Positions 42,628 through 51,661 are shown, counted from the first letter of the stretch. The stretch is 64,000 nucleotides of DNA from Paraburkholderia hospita (GCF_002902965.1 NZ_CP026107.1:868001-932000); one strand, 5' to 3'. Program-made: numbers and translations. The notes: a model not told the origin generated them from the letters alone.

Positions 42628-43866
42628 ATGAGCCTCGATATTTCTGAAGAGACGCGCGACATCGTGGATCCTGGCCAGGGGACTCCCCACCGCATTGCCG
42701 ACGACGAGCACGCGATACGTGTCGCGAAGCAACTCGCTGAAGACTTTGCACCGGATGCGGCGGCGCGCGACCGCGAGCGGCGGCTGCCGTGGGCCGAGCT
42801 GGATGCGTTCGTTGCGAGTGGGCTGTGGGGCATCACCGTGCCGCGTGAATTCGGCGGCGCGGGCGTGAGCAGTGGGACGCTCGCGGAAGTGACCGCGACG
42901 ATTTCAGCGGCCGACGGCTCACTCGGCCAGATTCCGCAAAATCACTACTACGCGCTCGAAGTGCTGCGCGTCGGCGGCAGCAGCGAACAGCAGCGCTTTT
43001 TCTACGATCGCGTACTGGCAGGCGAGCGCTTTGGCAATGCGCTCGCCGAAACCGGCCACAAGGATTTCAAACGCCGCACGCGTCTCGCGCGCACGGCGGC
43101 CGGCTGGCATATCGACGGCCGCAAGTTCTATTGCACGGGCGCACTGTACGCGCACTGGATTCCCACGCTGGTGATCACGGAAGAGAAAGGGCGCGACATC
43201 ACGTGGCTCGCTTTCGTGCCACGCGACGCCGACGGCGTCGAGGTGATCGACGACTGGGATGGTTTCGGTCAGCGTGTCACGGGCAGCGGGTCGGTGCAGT
43301 TCAGTCATGTGCGTGTCGAGCCGGAATGGGTCGTGCCGTTTCAGGCATCGTTCGAGCGCCCGACGACGATCGGACCGCTCGCGCAGATCATTCACGCAGC
43401 CATCGATCTCGGTCAGGCGCGCGCCGCGTTCCAGGCCGCATTGCAGTTCGTGCGGGAGCATTCGCGACCGTGGATCGACGCGAAGATCGAGCGTGCCGCC
43501 GACGACCCGCTGACCATCGCGCAGTTCGGCGACCTCGCGGTGCGTTTGCGCGCGGCGGAGGCATTGCTGCGCCGCGCGGGCCGCTTTGTCGATGCCGCAC
43601 AGGCCGGGCCGACGGAACGCTCGGTGGCGCAGGCATCGATTGCCGTCGCGGAGGCGCGTGCGCTCACCACGACGGTATCGCTCGATGCGGGTTCGCGCCT
43701 GTTCGAACTCGCCGGCACTTCAGCGACGCTCGATGGTCTCGGACTCGACCGTTTCTGGCGCAATGCCCGCACGCATACGCTGCATGACCCGGTGCGCTGG
43801 AAGTACCACGCGGTAGGCAATTACTATCTCAACGACAAGCTGCCGCCCCGGCATGGAGCCTTGTAA
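42628..43866 (+). CDS. SfnB-family sulfur-acquisition oxidoreductase, copy 3
   Basis: 412 aa, starting 3 bp after the stop of copy 2. Motifs mirror copy 2: ITVPREFGGAGVS, LGQIPQNHYYALEVLRVGG, IDGRKFYCTGALYAHWIP, VIDDWDGFGQRVTGSGSVQF and DRFWRNARTHTLHDPVRWKY. The stop TAA overlaps the ATG of the following LLM gene (AATG-type), so translation is coupled. Together with copy 2 and the LLM enzyme it forms a desulfurisation operon. Which copy acts on which substrate is unknown. Confidence 0.88.
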   Translation: MSLDISEETRDIVDPGQGTPHRIADDEHAIRVAKQLAEDFAPDAAARDRERRLPWAELDAFVASGLWGITVPREFGGAGVSSGTLAEVTATISAADGSLGQIPQNHYYALEVLRVGGSSEQQRFFYDRVLAGERFGNALAETGHKDFKRRTRLARTAAGWHIDGRKFYCTGALYAHWIPTLVITEEKGRDITWLAFVPRDADGVEVIDDWDGFGQRVTGSGSVQFSHVRVEPEWVVPFQASFERPTTIGPLAQIIHAAIDLGQARAAFQAALQFVREHSRPWIDAKIERAADDPLTIAQFGDLAVRLRAAEALLRRAGRFVDAAQAGPTERSVAQASIAVAEARALTTTVSLDAGSRLFELAGTSATLDGLGLDRFWRNARTHTLHDPVRWKYHAVGNYYLNDKLPPRHGAL

Positions 43867-45227
43867 TGGCGAGGAAACAGATTCTGCTCAACGCGTTCAA
43901 CATGAATTGCGTGGGCCATATCAACCACGGTCTGTGGACGCATCCGCGCGACCGCTCGACCGACTACCGCCTGTTGCCGTACTGGACCGACCTCGCTCGC
44001 ACGCTGGAGCGCGGATTGTTCGATGGACTCTTTCTTGCTGACATCGTCGGTGTGTACGACGTCTATCAGCGTAATGTCGACGTGACTTTGCGCGAGTCGA
44101 TCCAGTTGCCCGTCAACGATCCCTTGCTGCTTGTTTCGGCGATGGCTGCCGTGACGGAACATCTGGGCTTCGGCGTGACTGTCAATCTCACTTATGAACA
44201 GCCGTATCTGCTCGCACGCCGTTTCTCGACGCTCGATCATCTGACGCAGGGGCGCGTCGGCTGGAATATCGTCACGGGGTATCTCGACAGCGCGGCGCGC
44301 GCGATGGGGCTGAGCGAGCAGCTTCCACACGACGAACGCTATGAGCGCGCGGACGACTACCTCGAAGTGCTCTACAAGCTGTGGGAAGGCAGTTGGGAAG
44401 CGGATGCCGTGCGGCGCGACAAGGGCGCGCGGGTGTATGCCGATCCCGCGAAGGTTCATGAGGTTCGGCATGCGGGACGGTACTACAACGTTGAAGGCTA
44501 TCACCTTGCGGAGCCGTCGCCGCAGCGCACGCCAGTCCTGTTTCAGGCGGGTAGTTCCGGGCGTGGCCAGCGCTTTGCCGCGCGTCATGCCGAATGTGTG
44601 TTCATTTCGCCGCCGAACCGGAATGCTGCGCGAGAAACGGTGAAGGCGTTGCGGGAGCAACTGGTGCTGGCCGGGCGTCGGCCGGATGACGTTAAGGTGT
44701 TTGCAGGGGCGGCTGTTGTGGCGGGCGCAACTGAACGCGAGGCGCGGGAGAAGTACGCGGATTATTTGCGGTATGCGAGCCGCGAAGCGGGGCTTGCGCA
44801 TTTTGCTGCCAGTACTGGCATCGACTATGCGCAATATGATCTCGACGCGCCTGTCGATTACGCGCCTGGCAATGCCATTGAGTCGGCTACGCGGACGGCG
44901 AAGCAGCATGGGTGGACGCGGCGGAAGTTGCTGGAGATGTTTGAGCTTGGCGGACGGTATCCCGCGATTGTGGGCAGCGCTGCCCAGGTCGCGGATGAGT
45001 TGGGGTCCTGGATCGAGGAGACCGGGATTGATGGTTTCAACTTGAGCCGCACTGTGGTGCCCGAGAGCTATGAGGACTTTATTGATCTCGTTGTGCCTGA
45101 GTTGCAGAGTCGCGGTCTTTATAAGACTGAATATGGCGATGGGACGCTGAGGAACAGGTTGTTCGGGGAGGGAGACCATTTGCCTTCGCGGCATGCGGCG
45201 GCGGGGTTCAGGCGGTACTCGGCGTAG
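43866..45227 (+). CDS. NtaA/SnaA/DmoA-family FMN-dependent monooxygenase
   Basis: 453 aa. MARKQILLNAFNMNCVGHIN, then HGLWTHPRD, is the family start; GLFDGLFLADIVGVYDVYQ, SAMAAVTEHLGFGVTVNLTYEQP, RVGWNIVTGYLDSAARAMGL and SSGRGQRFAARHAECVFI are conserved blocks of the NTA/DMS/dibenzothiophene-sulfone monooxygenase group (luciferase fold). It uses FMNH2 and O2 to cleave a C-N or C-S bond in the cytosol. Start codon overlaps the preceding stop. G/C in the last 400 bp is slightly lower. Its 3' end borders the large inverted repeat. Confidence 0.92.
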   Translation: MARKQILLNAFNMNCVGHINHGLWTHPRDRSTDYRLLPYWTDLARTLERGLFDGLFLADIVGVYDVYQRNVDVTLRESIQLPVNDPLLLVSAMAAVTEHLGFGVTVNLTYEQPYLLARRFSTLDHLTQGRVGWNIVTGYLDSAARAMGLSEQLPHDERYERADDYLEVLYKLWEGSWEADAVRRDKGARVYADPAKVHEVRHAGRYYNVEGYHLAEPSPQRTPVLFQAGSSGRGQRFAARHAECVFISPPNRNAARETVKALREQLVLAGRRPDDVKVFAGAAVVAGATEREAREKYADYLRYASREAGLAHFAASTGIDYAQYDLDAPVDYAPGNAIESATRTAKQHGWTRRKLLEMFELGGRYPAIVGSAAQVADELGSWIEETGIDGFNLSRTVVPESYEDFIDLVVPELQSRGLYKTEYGDGTLRNRLFGEGDHLPSRHAAAGFRRYSA

Positions 45228-45294
45228 CCATTGCCGTTCGGTTGATTTGGTCTTTGCGGTGGCGTCTGCGTTTGCGCCTTCGCGGCGCAGATCG

Positions 45295-45477
45295 TTTGGT
45301 ATTTTTGGTTTTGCACTGGTATCCGCGTTTTGCCTTCGCACTTCATGCGTCGCTGTTTGGTGTTTTGGCCTTTGCGCGGGCATCCGCGTATTGCATTCGC
45401 GCTTCACGCGTCGCCGTTTGGTGTTCTGGCCTTTGCACTGGCATCCGCGTATTGCCTTCGTGCTTCAAGCGTCGCCC
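45295..45477 (+). repeat. Three 61-bp tandem repeats, left arm
   Basis: Units start at 45295, 45356 and 45417, each 61 bp, beginning TTTGGTnTT and containing GGCnTTTGC and CATCCGCGTnTTGC. They are imperfect (several substitutions per unit), so they are diverged, not recent. They are the reverse complement of the right-arm units. A degenerate partial unit may precede at about 45240-45294. Confidence 0.85.
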
Positions 45478-45492
45478 CTGTGCGGGGCGGCA

Positions 45493-45526
45493 CCTACTTT
45501 TCTTTGCCGCCGCAAAGAAAAGTAGG
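45493..45526 (+). repeat. Perfect 15-bp stem hairpin, left arm
   Basis: CCTACTTTTCTTTGC (45493-45507), loop CGCC, GCAAAGAAAAGTAGG (45512-45526). The same 34-bp element occurs inverted at 46005-46038. Flanking GGGGCGGCA and AAAAGAAAGCGGCTAACACC are also repeated. It could terminate transcription from both directions. Confidence 0.85.
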
Positions 45527-45696
45527 CAAAAGAAAGCGGCTAACACCGCCAGTCCTAGTTCTTGCCTGAGGGCCCCCAACCGGTCCCACGCTTCACACGG
45601 CAACCACGTGACTCATGTTCGTTGCCAGCGCTCTGAATGGCCGCCTCACCCGCTTCACGCGTCCGTGTCGCAACACGCCGTGCCAGATAGTCCACC

Positions 45697-45724
45697 GCCG
45701 CCCAGGTGGCAAACTGTGTGTAGG
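45697..45724 (+). repeat. Inner 28-bp inverted repeat, left copy
   Basis: A 28-bp segment starting GCCGCCCAGG and ending TGTGTGTAGG is matched perfectly, in reverse complement, by 45808-45835. The central spacer (45725-45807, 83 bp) is unique sequence. Confidence 0.85.
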
Positions 45725-45807
45725 CCGTCGCGCCACACACGCCTCACTCCGGACCGATTGCGCACGCGTCCCACCCTGTAAGAGCGCCAAGCTATACGTC
45801 GCGACAA

Positions 45808-45835
45808 CCTACACACAGTTTGCCACCTGGGCGGC
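45808..45835 (-). repeat. Inner 28-bp inverted repeat, right copy
   Basis: Begins CCTACACACA and ends CCTGGGCGGC. It is the perfect reverse complement of 45697-45724, and with it defines the centre of the large palindrome. Confidence 0.85.
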
Positions 45836-46004
45836 GCAAATCATTCGCTGCCGCTAGCTCTTGTTCGGGTGTTTGAAGTGGGTGAGGCGGCCATTCGAAG
45901 CGTTGGCAACACACGCGAACAAGGACGTTGCCGTGTGAAGTGTGGGACGGTTTGGGGGCCCTCAGGCAAGAAGAAATGTTGGCGGTGTTAGCCGCTTTCT
46001 TTTG

Positions 46005-46038
46005 CCTACTTTTCTTTGCGGCGGCAAAGAAAAGTAGG
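46005..46038 (-). repeat. Perfect 15-bp stem hairpin, right arm
   Basis: CCTACTTTTCTTTGC (46005-46019), loop GGCG, GCAAAGAAAAGTAGG (46024-46038). It is the mirrored copy of 45493-45526; the loop is also the reverse complement, so the elements are inverted copies. Confidence 0.85.
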
Positions 46039-46057
46039 TGCCGCCCCGCACAGGGGC

Positions 46058-46240
46058 GACGTGTGAAGCACGAAGGCAATACGCGGATGCCAGCGCAAAG
46101 GCCAGAACACCAAACAGCGACACATGAAGCACGAAGGCAACACGCGGATGCCGGCGCAAAGGCCAAAACACCAAACAGCGACACATGAAGCGCGAAGGCA
46201 TAACGCGGATGCCAGCGCAAAGGTAAAAAACCAAACCGCT
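46058..46240 (-). repeat. Three 61-bp tandem repeats, right arm
   Basis: Units start at 46058, 46119 and 46180 with exact 61-bp pitch. Each begins GACnnnTGAAGC and contains CGAAGGCA, CGCGGATGCC and GCGCAAAGG. They are inverted relative to the left arm. Three in each arm makes the structure symmetrical. Confidence 0.85.
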
Positions 46241-46363
46241 TGCGCAGCAAACACCGCCCATCATCCAGATCCAATAGAACCATATGACCACAACTTAGAT
46301 CGCACAAGCCCGATCGGGCGTTAGCATACCCATCCCCCTTGAAAGTCCAAATCTCGAGCATCG

Positions 46364-47433
46364 ATGCCAACCCCAACCAAACCATTTCCACGCTTCGGCG
46401 TATGGGCCCTCGTCCACGGCAGCCGCGCCGCGCTGCAAGACCCAAACGAACCTTACGACGCCTCCTGGACGCGCAACAAGGCGTTAGTGCTAGAAGCCGA
46501 GCAGCTTGGCTACGATTCGGTGCTCGTGGCACAACATACAATCAACCCCCACGACGCATCCCTCGATCAACTCGAAGCATGGACCACATCGGCCGCCCTC
46601 GCGGCGCTAACATCCCGCATCGAGATCATCGCAGCAATCAAGCCCTACCTCTATCATCCCGTAGTACTGGCCAAAATGGCGCAACAGATCGAGCACATCA
46701 GCGGCGGACGCTTCGCAATCAATCTGGTCAACGCATGGAACCGTCCGGAACTCGAACGCGCGGGCATCGGCTTCCTGAACACGATGCACGCTACGCATAC
46801 GGTCGCGAATGGATCGAGGTTGTCGATGCGCTATTGCGTGGCGAAACGCTGAACCATCACGGCGACAATTTCCGTATCGATGAATATCAGCTTCGGCCCG
46901 CCGATCCGTTTCGCGCCCGTCCGCGCATCTATGTCGGCGGTGAGTCGGAGCCCGCGCGCGAGCTGGTCGCGGCGCACGGCGACGTATGGTTTATCAACGG
47001 CCAACCGCGCGACGATGTCGCGCGTCTGATTGCCGACGTATCGTCACGCGAACGACGGGCAGGGCACGCTCCGCTGCGCTTCGGCTTGTCGGCGTTCGTG
47101 ATTGCGCGGCAAACGCAGGCAGAAGCTGACGCCCACCTGGAACATCTGTTTGCGCTGGCCGAACTGGACAAGCCGCTGCGCGAACGGCAAAAGGCGAATA
47201 TCGATCCAAACGTTGTGATGATCCAGACCTTCGCGCAGTCGCCGCGCGTCGGTTCGAACGGCGGCACCGCGGCGGGGCTGGTCGGTGATTACGACACGGT
47301 CGCTAAGCGCATCGCGGAATTCCACCTTGCCGGCATCGAACTGTTCATGCTGCAATTCCAGCCCTTCGAGGCCGACATGCGCAGCTTCGCTGAAGAAGTC
47401 GCGCCGCGCGTGCGCCGCCTGCTATCCGCTTGA
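46364..47433 (+). pseudogene. Luciferase-fold (LLM class) monooxygenase with a frameshift
   Basis: Two frames together make one LLM enzyme. The first (46364 to about 46775) has FGVWALVHGS, LGYDSVLVAQHTINPHD, FAINLVNAWNRPELERAGIGF. The second (from about 46775) continues EHDARYAYGREWIEVVDALL, HGDNFRIDEY, PRIYVGGESEPARELVAAHG and ends LFMLQFQPFEADM-VAPRVRRLL. A single missing base in the TTCCTGAAC run (46771-46780) accounts for the switch. The total length of 356 codons fits the family. It could be a real pseudogene or a sequencing error. Role: sulfonate-type desulfurisation. Confidence 0.8.
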
Positions 47434-47477
47434 GTGGCTAAAGAGGAGCAAGCCGCGTGGTGCAGCATGCGCGGCGA

Positions 47478-48719
47478 TCAGAAGAAGGCGCCCGTCGGCG
47501 GAAGACGTCCGTTCAGCAGATGCTGCCCGAGCAGGCTCTCCTTGTAGAGCCGCGGGTTGTGCGACGCAATGACCTTGATGTTGCGCCAGTGCCGGTCCAG
47601 CGCACCCACGCGCGAGACGACGGAGCCCGATCCAAGATCGATCAGCCAACTCGCAATTTGCGGCGCGAGATCGTCGATCACAACCTTGGCCTCCGACGCC
47701 GCGAGAGTCGCGGCAAGCGTCGCCGCATACTCATCGCTCGTGCCATAGGTGTCCCACGCACGTTGCAGCGCGCCGACCGCGCGGTCCGCAGTGGCCTCGA
47801 TGCTCGCGGCGTATGCACGGATGCGTCCAAGCAACGCCTGCAGCACAGGCTCTTCGGCGGGATGCTCGGCTTCACCATGATAGAAGTTGCGCTTGCGCGC
47901 ACGCAGAACCTCTACGGCGTCCAACGCAATTCGTCGCGCGATGCCTGCAATGCAGTTGGTGAGATACACCTGATGGAAGGTATATCCCCAAGGCGCTGCT
48001 TCGTCGGGTCGCGGAGGGTCTTGCGGATAGACATGCGCGGCAGGCACGGTCACGGCGCGAAACTTCGCGGTGCCGGAGCCGGTCAGGCGTTGTCCGAATC
48101 CCTGCCAGTCGTCGTCGCTGCTGACACCGTCGCTTCTGGCGAGCACGTATTGCACGGTCTTGCCCGCACGGCTTTCGACAGCGAGACCGATGAACGCGTC
48201 GTTATAGAGATTGCCCGTCGCGTAGACCTTGTCGCCGGAACCCAAATAGACTTGCCGCGTTTCGTCCCATTCGAGCCGGCTCAGCACGCGGCTCGGTCGG
48301 GCGCCGGCCGCCGGCGCATCGGTTTCGGTGAAACTGAGCCCGACGGTCTTCTTCTGGCTGGTCAGCGCAAGCACATGAGCATGGAACGGGTGGTCCTGCC
48401 GTCTGAGCGCGGCTTCGACTTGCCACAGATGGTTACGAAATGCATGGGCAATGTTCGAATCCGCTGCGGCAACATCGCGGGCGACGGTGAGCAACTCGCT
48501 CAAGGTCAAAGCCTGGCCTTCGAGCCCGGCCGGCAGGCGTAGCGCGCCAAAGCCATGCGCCTTGAGTGTGGCGATCTCGTCGTACGGCAGGCGATGCGTC
48601 AGTTCCCGCTCCGCCGCACTCGACGCGATATCGTCGATGATCTTCGAGAAGCCAAGGGCGGTGGATAGCGGCGAGACGAGCTTCAGTTCGCCGCTATTGA
48701 CGAAAGTGGTATCGGACAT
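47478..48719 (-). CDS. Acyl-CoA-dehydrogenase-fold flavoprotein, sulfur-operon type
   Basis: 413 aa. ALRLPAGLEGQALTLSELLTV, AAADSNIAHAFRNHLWQVEA, SKK-type GLSFTETDAPAAG, DDWQGFGQRLTGSGTAKFRA and VGALDRHWRNIKVIASHNPRLYK show a DszC/SfnB-like ACAD fold. It is the last gene of the operon 51351-47478, 3 bp after the binding-protein stop, so it is dedicated to the imported substrate. Likely an FMN-dependent monooxygenase or desulfurase; the exact substrate is unknown. Convergent with the frameshifted LLM gene. Confidence 0.85.
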   Translation of the reverse strand: MSDTTFVNSGELKLVSPLSTALGFSKIIDDIASSAAERELTHRLPYDEIATLKAHGFGALRLPAGLEGQALTLSELLTVARDVAAADSNIAHAFRNHLWQVEAALRRQDHPFHAHVLALTSQKKTVGLSFTETDAPAAGARPSRVLSRLEWDETRQVYLGSGDKVYATGNLYNDAFIGLAVESRAGKTVQYVLARSDGVSSDDDWQGFGQRLTGSGTAKFRAVTVPAAHVYPQDPPRPDEAAPWGYTFHQVYLTNCIAGIARRIALDAVEVLRARKRNFYHGEAEHPAEEPVLQALLGRIRAYAASIEATADRAVGALQRAWDTYGTSDEYAATLAATLAASEAKVVIDDLAPQIASWLIDLGSGSVVSRVGALDRHWRNIKVIASHNPRLYKESLLGQHLLNGRLPPTGAFF

Positions 48720-48722
48720 GCG

Positions 48723-49736
48723 TCAAACCTTGATGCTGTAATCCGCGACCTTGATTCGCGAGTTGATGATCTTGCGTTCGGCAAGCCAGTCGGCGGCGCG
48801 TTGAAGCTGCGCAACGAACGCCGCATCGTCGGGTTCGTGGAATTGATTGACGCGCTTGAGGCTCGCCAGATAGTCGCGCACCTGATCCGGATATTTCGCC
48901 TCCCGCTGGACGAGCTGTTCGGCTTCAACCGAGTGTGTCGACTGCCACGAGCCCTCGACGTAATAAGCGTCGATCACCGCGCGAATCAGTTCCGAGTTCT
49001 CTTCGGTGAATTTGCGACGTGTCACCAGCGAGCTGTAATCGATCAGGAATTCGAGGTCCCGTCCTTCGTTGAAGATGTCCTTTGCGTCGTTCGAAAAGCG
49101 TGCGATATCGACGGCGGGCGACCACATCGACCACGCGTCGACTTTGCCTTGCGCGAATGCCGGCGCTGCATCGGGCGGATTGAGGTAGACGAACTCAACC
49201 TTGCTACGATCGATACGGTTCTTCTCCAGCGCGGCAATCAGCAGAAACTCGCCGAGTCCCGAACGGTTGACGGCGACCTTGCGGCCCACGAGATCGGAGA
49301 CCGAATTGATACCGCTCGACTTCTTCACGATGAGAGCAGTGGAGCGCGGCGAATAGACATCGAAGGCATTGAAGACGAGAGGCGAGCCCGCCAGCATCGC
49401 GGCCAGTGCGGGCGTCGTCGATCCCCAGAAACCGAAGTCGGCGCTGCCGCCGACCACGGCCTGAAGCGAAGGCGCGTGGTTCGGGAACGGGCCAACCCAT
49501 TCGACCTTGATGCCCTTGGCAGCGAGTGTCTTCTCGAACACGCCGCGTTGCTTCGCGATGTCGGGAAGGCTGCCGTATCCCCAGCCAATACGAACCGTGT
49601 CGGTGTTGCGTGTCAGCTTGCGAGGTTCGGCTGCGTGAGCGGGCAGAGCGGGCAGTACGCTGCTTGCGGCGAGACCGGCCAGCAGCCCACCCGCCGCGCG
49701 CAACAGCTGGCGGCGGCCAGATGAGTGATCGTTCAT
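48723..49736 (-). CDS. ABC substrate-binding protein, sulfonate type, Tat-exported
   Basis: 337 aa. The signal SGRRQLLRAAGGLLAGLAAS carries twin arginines, so Tat export is likely; cleavage after HAA near residue 36. VRIGWGYGSLPDIAKQRGVFE, GGSADFGFWGSTTPALAA, STALIVKKSSGINSVSDLVG and GKVDAWSMWSPAVDIA are SsuA/TauA blocks. The long R-lobe and GPFPNHAPSLQAVVGG differ from the other two binding proteins here, so specificity differs. It works with permease 50512 and ATPase 49772. Confidence 0.9.
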   Translation of the reverse strand: MNDHSSGRRQLLRAAGGLLAGLAASSVLPALPAHAAEPRKLTRNTDTVRIGWGYGSLPDIAKQRGVFEKTLAAKGIKVEWVGPFPNHAPSLQAVVGGSADFGFWGSTTPALAAMLAGSPLVFNAFDVYSPRSTALIVKKSSGINSVSDLVGRKVAVNRSGLGEFLLIAALEKNRIDRSKVEFVYLNPPDAAPAFAQGKVDAWSMWSPAVDIARFSNDAKDIFNEGRDLEFLIDYSSLVTRRKFTEENSELIRAVIDAYYVEGSWQSTHSVEAEQLVQREAKYPDQVRDYLASLKRVNQFHEPDDAAFVAQLQRAADWLAERKIINSRIKVADYSIKV

Positions 49737-49771
49737 TGTTTTGAGGTCCTTGGTGTGATGCAGGAATGCGA

Positions 49772-50515
49772 TCAGTGCGTTTGCACGCCGAGTTCTTCGA
49801 GCAGGACGAAGCGCAATTCCTGCGGCGTGTGATTTTTTGGTTGGAAGGAAGCCGCGATGCGTCCCGCGCGCATAACAAGAATCCGGTCGGCGAGCGTGAG
49901 CGCTTCGTCGACGTCATGCGTGACGATCAGCACACCCGGCTGATGACGTGCAACGAGTTCCTTGACGAGCCCGTGCATCTTGATCCGGGTCAACGCGTCG
50001 AGTGCGGCGAATGGTTCGTCGAGCAGTAGCAGCGCGGGATCACGCACGAGTGCGCGCGCCAGTGCTACACGTTGCGCCTGGCCACCCGAAAGATTGCGTG
50101 GCCAGTCGTTCTCGCGCCCCGACAAACCGACCTCGGCCAGTGCATGGGACGCGCCAGCCCGGCCAATTGTCGTTTCATGACCGAGGGCGACGTTCTCCCA
50201 CAACGTGGCCCAAGGCAGCAGTCGATGCTCCTGAAACACGACGGAAGGGCGTTCAGGCGCGCGGATCTGTCCCGCGTCAGGCTGGTCGAGCCCGGCGAGC
50301 GCGCGCAACAGCGTGGTCTTGCCGCAGCCGCTTTCGCCGAGCAGAGCGACGAATTCGCCCTTGTGAATGTCGAGATCCAGCGCATCGATGACGACACGCG
50401 CGCCATAGCGCCGCTGCAGGCAACGTACCGATACCGCCAGCGAGGACCTGCTCGCGCGATCGTCGACGAGCGGCGAGACGTTTGAATCAGGGAACAGAGC
50501 AATGCTCGCGGTCAC
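49772..50515 (-). CDS. ABC transporter ATPase, sulfonate type
   Basis: 247 aa. The start is GTG 50515, which overlaps the permease stop (GTGA) and has GGAG upstream; a longer frame into the permease is an artefact. Walker [10 protein letters not shown] (60-68), [20 protein letters not shown]-loop, [16 protein letters not shown] signature, [16 protein letters not shown]alker [11 protein letters not shown]-loop. A 30-residue N-terminal extension lacks family similarity. Second sulfonate-type importer of the island. Confidence 0.9.
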   Translation of the reverse strand: MTASIALFPDSNVSPLVDDRASRSSLAVSVRCLQRRYGARVVIDALDLDIHKGEFVALLGESGCGKTTLLRALAGLDQPDAGQIRAPERPSVVFQEHRLLPWATLWENVALGHETTIGRAGASHALAEVGLSGRENDWPRNLSGGQAQRVALARALVRDPALLLLDEPFAALDALTRIKMHGLVKELVARHQPGVLIVTHDVDEALTLADRILVMRAGRIAASFQPKNHTPQELRFVLLEELGVQTH

Positions 50516-51351
50516 TTGTGTACTCCATTGGCGTAATTCGCGTGCCACGACAGGAAGCGGCCTTCGAGTGCGCGCACCAGCGCGTCCGCCACGACGCCGA
50601 TGATCGCGTAAATGATTATGGTCAACACGATCACGTTGGTTTGCAGGAATTCGCGGGCGTCCATGGCCAGAAAGCCGATGCCTTTTGTCGTCGCGAGTGT
50701 TTCGGCGATGACCAGTGCGAGCCACGCATGAGCGAGCGCGTAGCGCACGCCGGTGAGGATCGACGGCATCGCGCCCGGCAAGATGATGCGTCGCACGACG
50801 GCCGGCCAGTTCAGCCCGATCACCTTGGCGAGTTCCATCAGCTTTGGATCGATCTGGCGGATGCCCAGCATCGTGTTGATATAGATGGGAAACAGAACCG
50901 CGAGCGCAACGAGGAAAATTTTCGCGACCTCGCCGACGCCGAACCACACGATAACGAGCGGCAACATCGCCAGGAAGGGCACCGCGCGCACCATCTGGAT
51001 CGATCGGTCGAAGATCGCCTGGGCCAGCGGCGAGAAGCCGACCATGATGCCAAGCGCAATGCCAATCGTCCCACCGATGATGAAGCCGGCTACAGCACGC
51101 AAAAGCGAAACGCCGAGGTGAACGAAAAGCTCACCATTTCGGGCAAGGTCCAGCGCGGTTCCGAGCACACTGCTTGGAGCGGGTAGCACCTGTGGCGTGA
51201 TGACCCCGATGCGAGCGGCCGCCTCCCAGATCACGACGAGCAGCGCTGGAATAAGCCATGAAAGCCACCTGTACAGCGCGGCTTTCGATACGCCTGAGCG
51301 TGTTCTTGTCGAAGAGACATGGCTGTTGCGAGAAGAAATTAGATCAGCCAC
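50512..51351 (-). CDS. ABC transporter permease, sulfonate type
   Basis: 279 aa from GTG 51351 (ATGGAAC upstream). Six helices with LSWLIPALLVVIWEAAARIG and VLPAPSSVLGTALDLARNGE at the start, the EAA-loop segment ELAKVIGLNWPAVVRRIILP, and LVIAETLATTKGIGFLAMDA near the end, all SsuC-like. It is first of the operon permease-ATPase-binding protein-flavoprotein, an order differing from the other two importers, in which the binding protein is first. Divergent from the CMD gene at 51662. Confidence 0.9.
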   Translation of the reverse strand: MADLISSRNSHVSSTRTRSGVSKAALYRWLSWLIPALLVVIWEAAARIGVITPQVLPAPSSVLGTALDLARNGELFVHLGVSLLRAVAGFIIGGTIGIALGIMVGFSPLAQAIFDRSIQMVRAVPFLAMLPLVIVWFGVGEVAKIFLVALAVLFPIYINTMLGIRQIDPKLMELAKVIGLNWPAVVRRIILPGAMPSILTGVRYALAHAWLALVIAETLATTKGIGFLAMDAREFLQTNVIVLTIIIYAIIGVVADALVRALEGRFLSWHANYANGVHK

Positions 51352-51661
51352 GTGAGTTCCATGATAGCGATGAAGAGAGCGCGCTCCGCTGCGGCGCTAA
51401 TGCGCACAATTCGATGTCAAAACAGAGAAAAAAGCTCAAAGACAGACGCGCCTTCCAAAAGGAGGGCGTCCTATTAAAAGCCGATTCGCATCGCAATCAC
51501 AAACGCTTTTTTATGCTTTGCTTTTCAGTTTCAGAGAGTAGATGCAATGACGCCATTCGAAACGATCTGCGATCAGTTGCTTATGAGAAATCAGGCATAC
51601 GAATCTTCGACGTGCGCAGTATCGTGTCATGCACGTCCACCTGATATAGAGGAGAGAAAGC
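51352..51661. other. 310-bp divergent promoter region
   Basis: Between the ABC operon (minus) and the CMD/ACAD operon (plus). No gene. A/T-rich from about 51410 to 51600. It contains an imperfect stem (GACGCGCCTTCC 51445-51456 with GGAGGGCGTC 51461-51470) of unknown role. A good ribosome site (GAGGAGAG) precedes 51662. I could not define an operator. Confidence 0.55.

Larger units (their letters stand above)
45228..46363. repeat. Gene-free 1.1-kb region: nested large imperfect inverted repeat
   Basis: No gene. The stretch is organised symmetrically around about 45766: 61-bp tandem repeats (outer), a 15-bp-stem hairpin, a conserved ACACGGCAAC-type block, a GGCCGCCTCACC-type block, and inner 28-bp repeats, each present once per arm in opposite orientation. 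The palindrome spans about 45295-46240. It separates the DmoA-like gene from the frameshifted LLM gene. Long antisense frames inside are artefacts of repeat composition. Confidence 0.85.

Noticed and set aside
43824..45407. A 527-codon minus-strand frame opposite the DmoA-like gene
   Set aside because: Antisense to a well-conserved gene; Arg/His-rich with no motif.
45295..46240. CRISPR array
   Set aside because: Repeat units are contiguous 61-mers without spacers, and the two sets are in opposite orientation; no cas genes nearby.
45792..46541. A 249-codon hypothetical protein frame in the repeat region
   Set aside because: It reads the 61-bp repeats and hairpin. The repeated peptide pattern follows the DNA repeat, not a protein family.
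49772..50947. N-terminally extended ATPase starting inside the permease gene
   Set aside because: The added part is out-of-frame permease sequence. GTG 50515 overlaps the stop and has a ribosome site.
51258..51644. A 128-codon plus-strand frame in the divergent gap
   Set aside because: No ribosome site and no family features; overlaps the permease start on the other strand.
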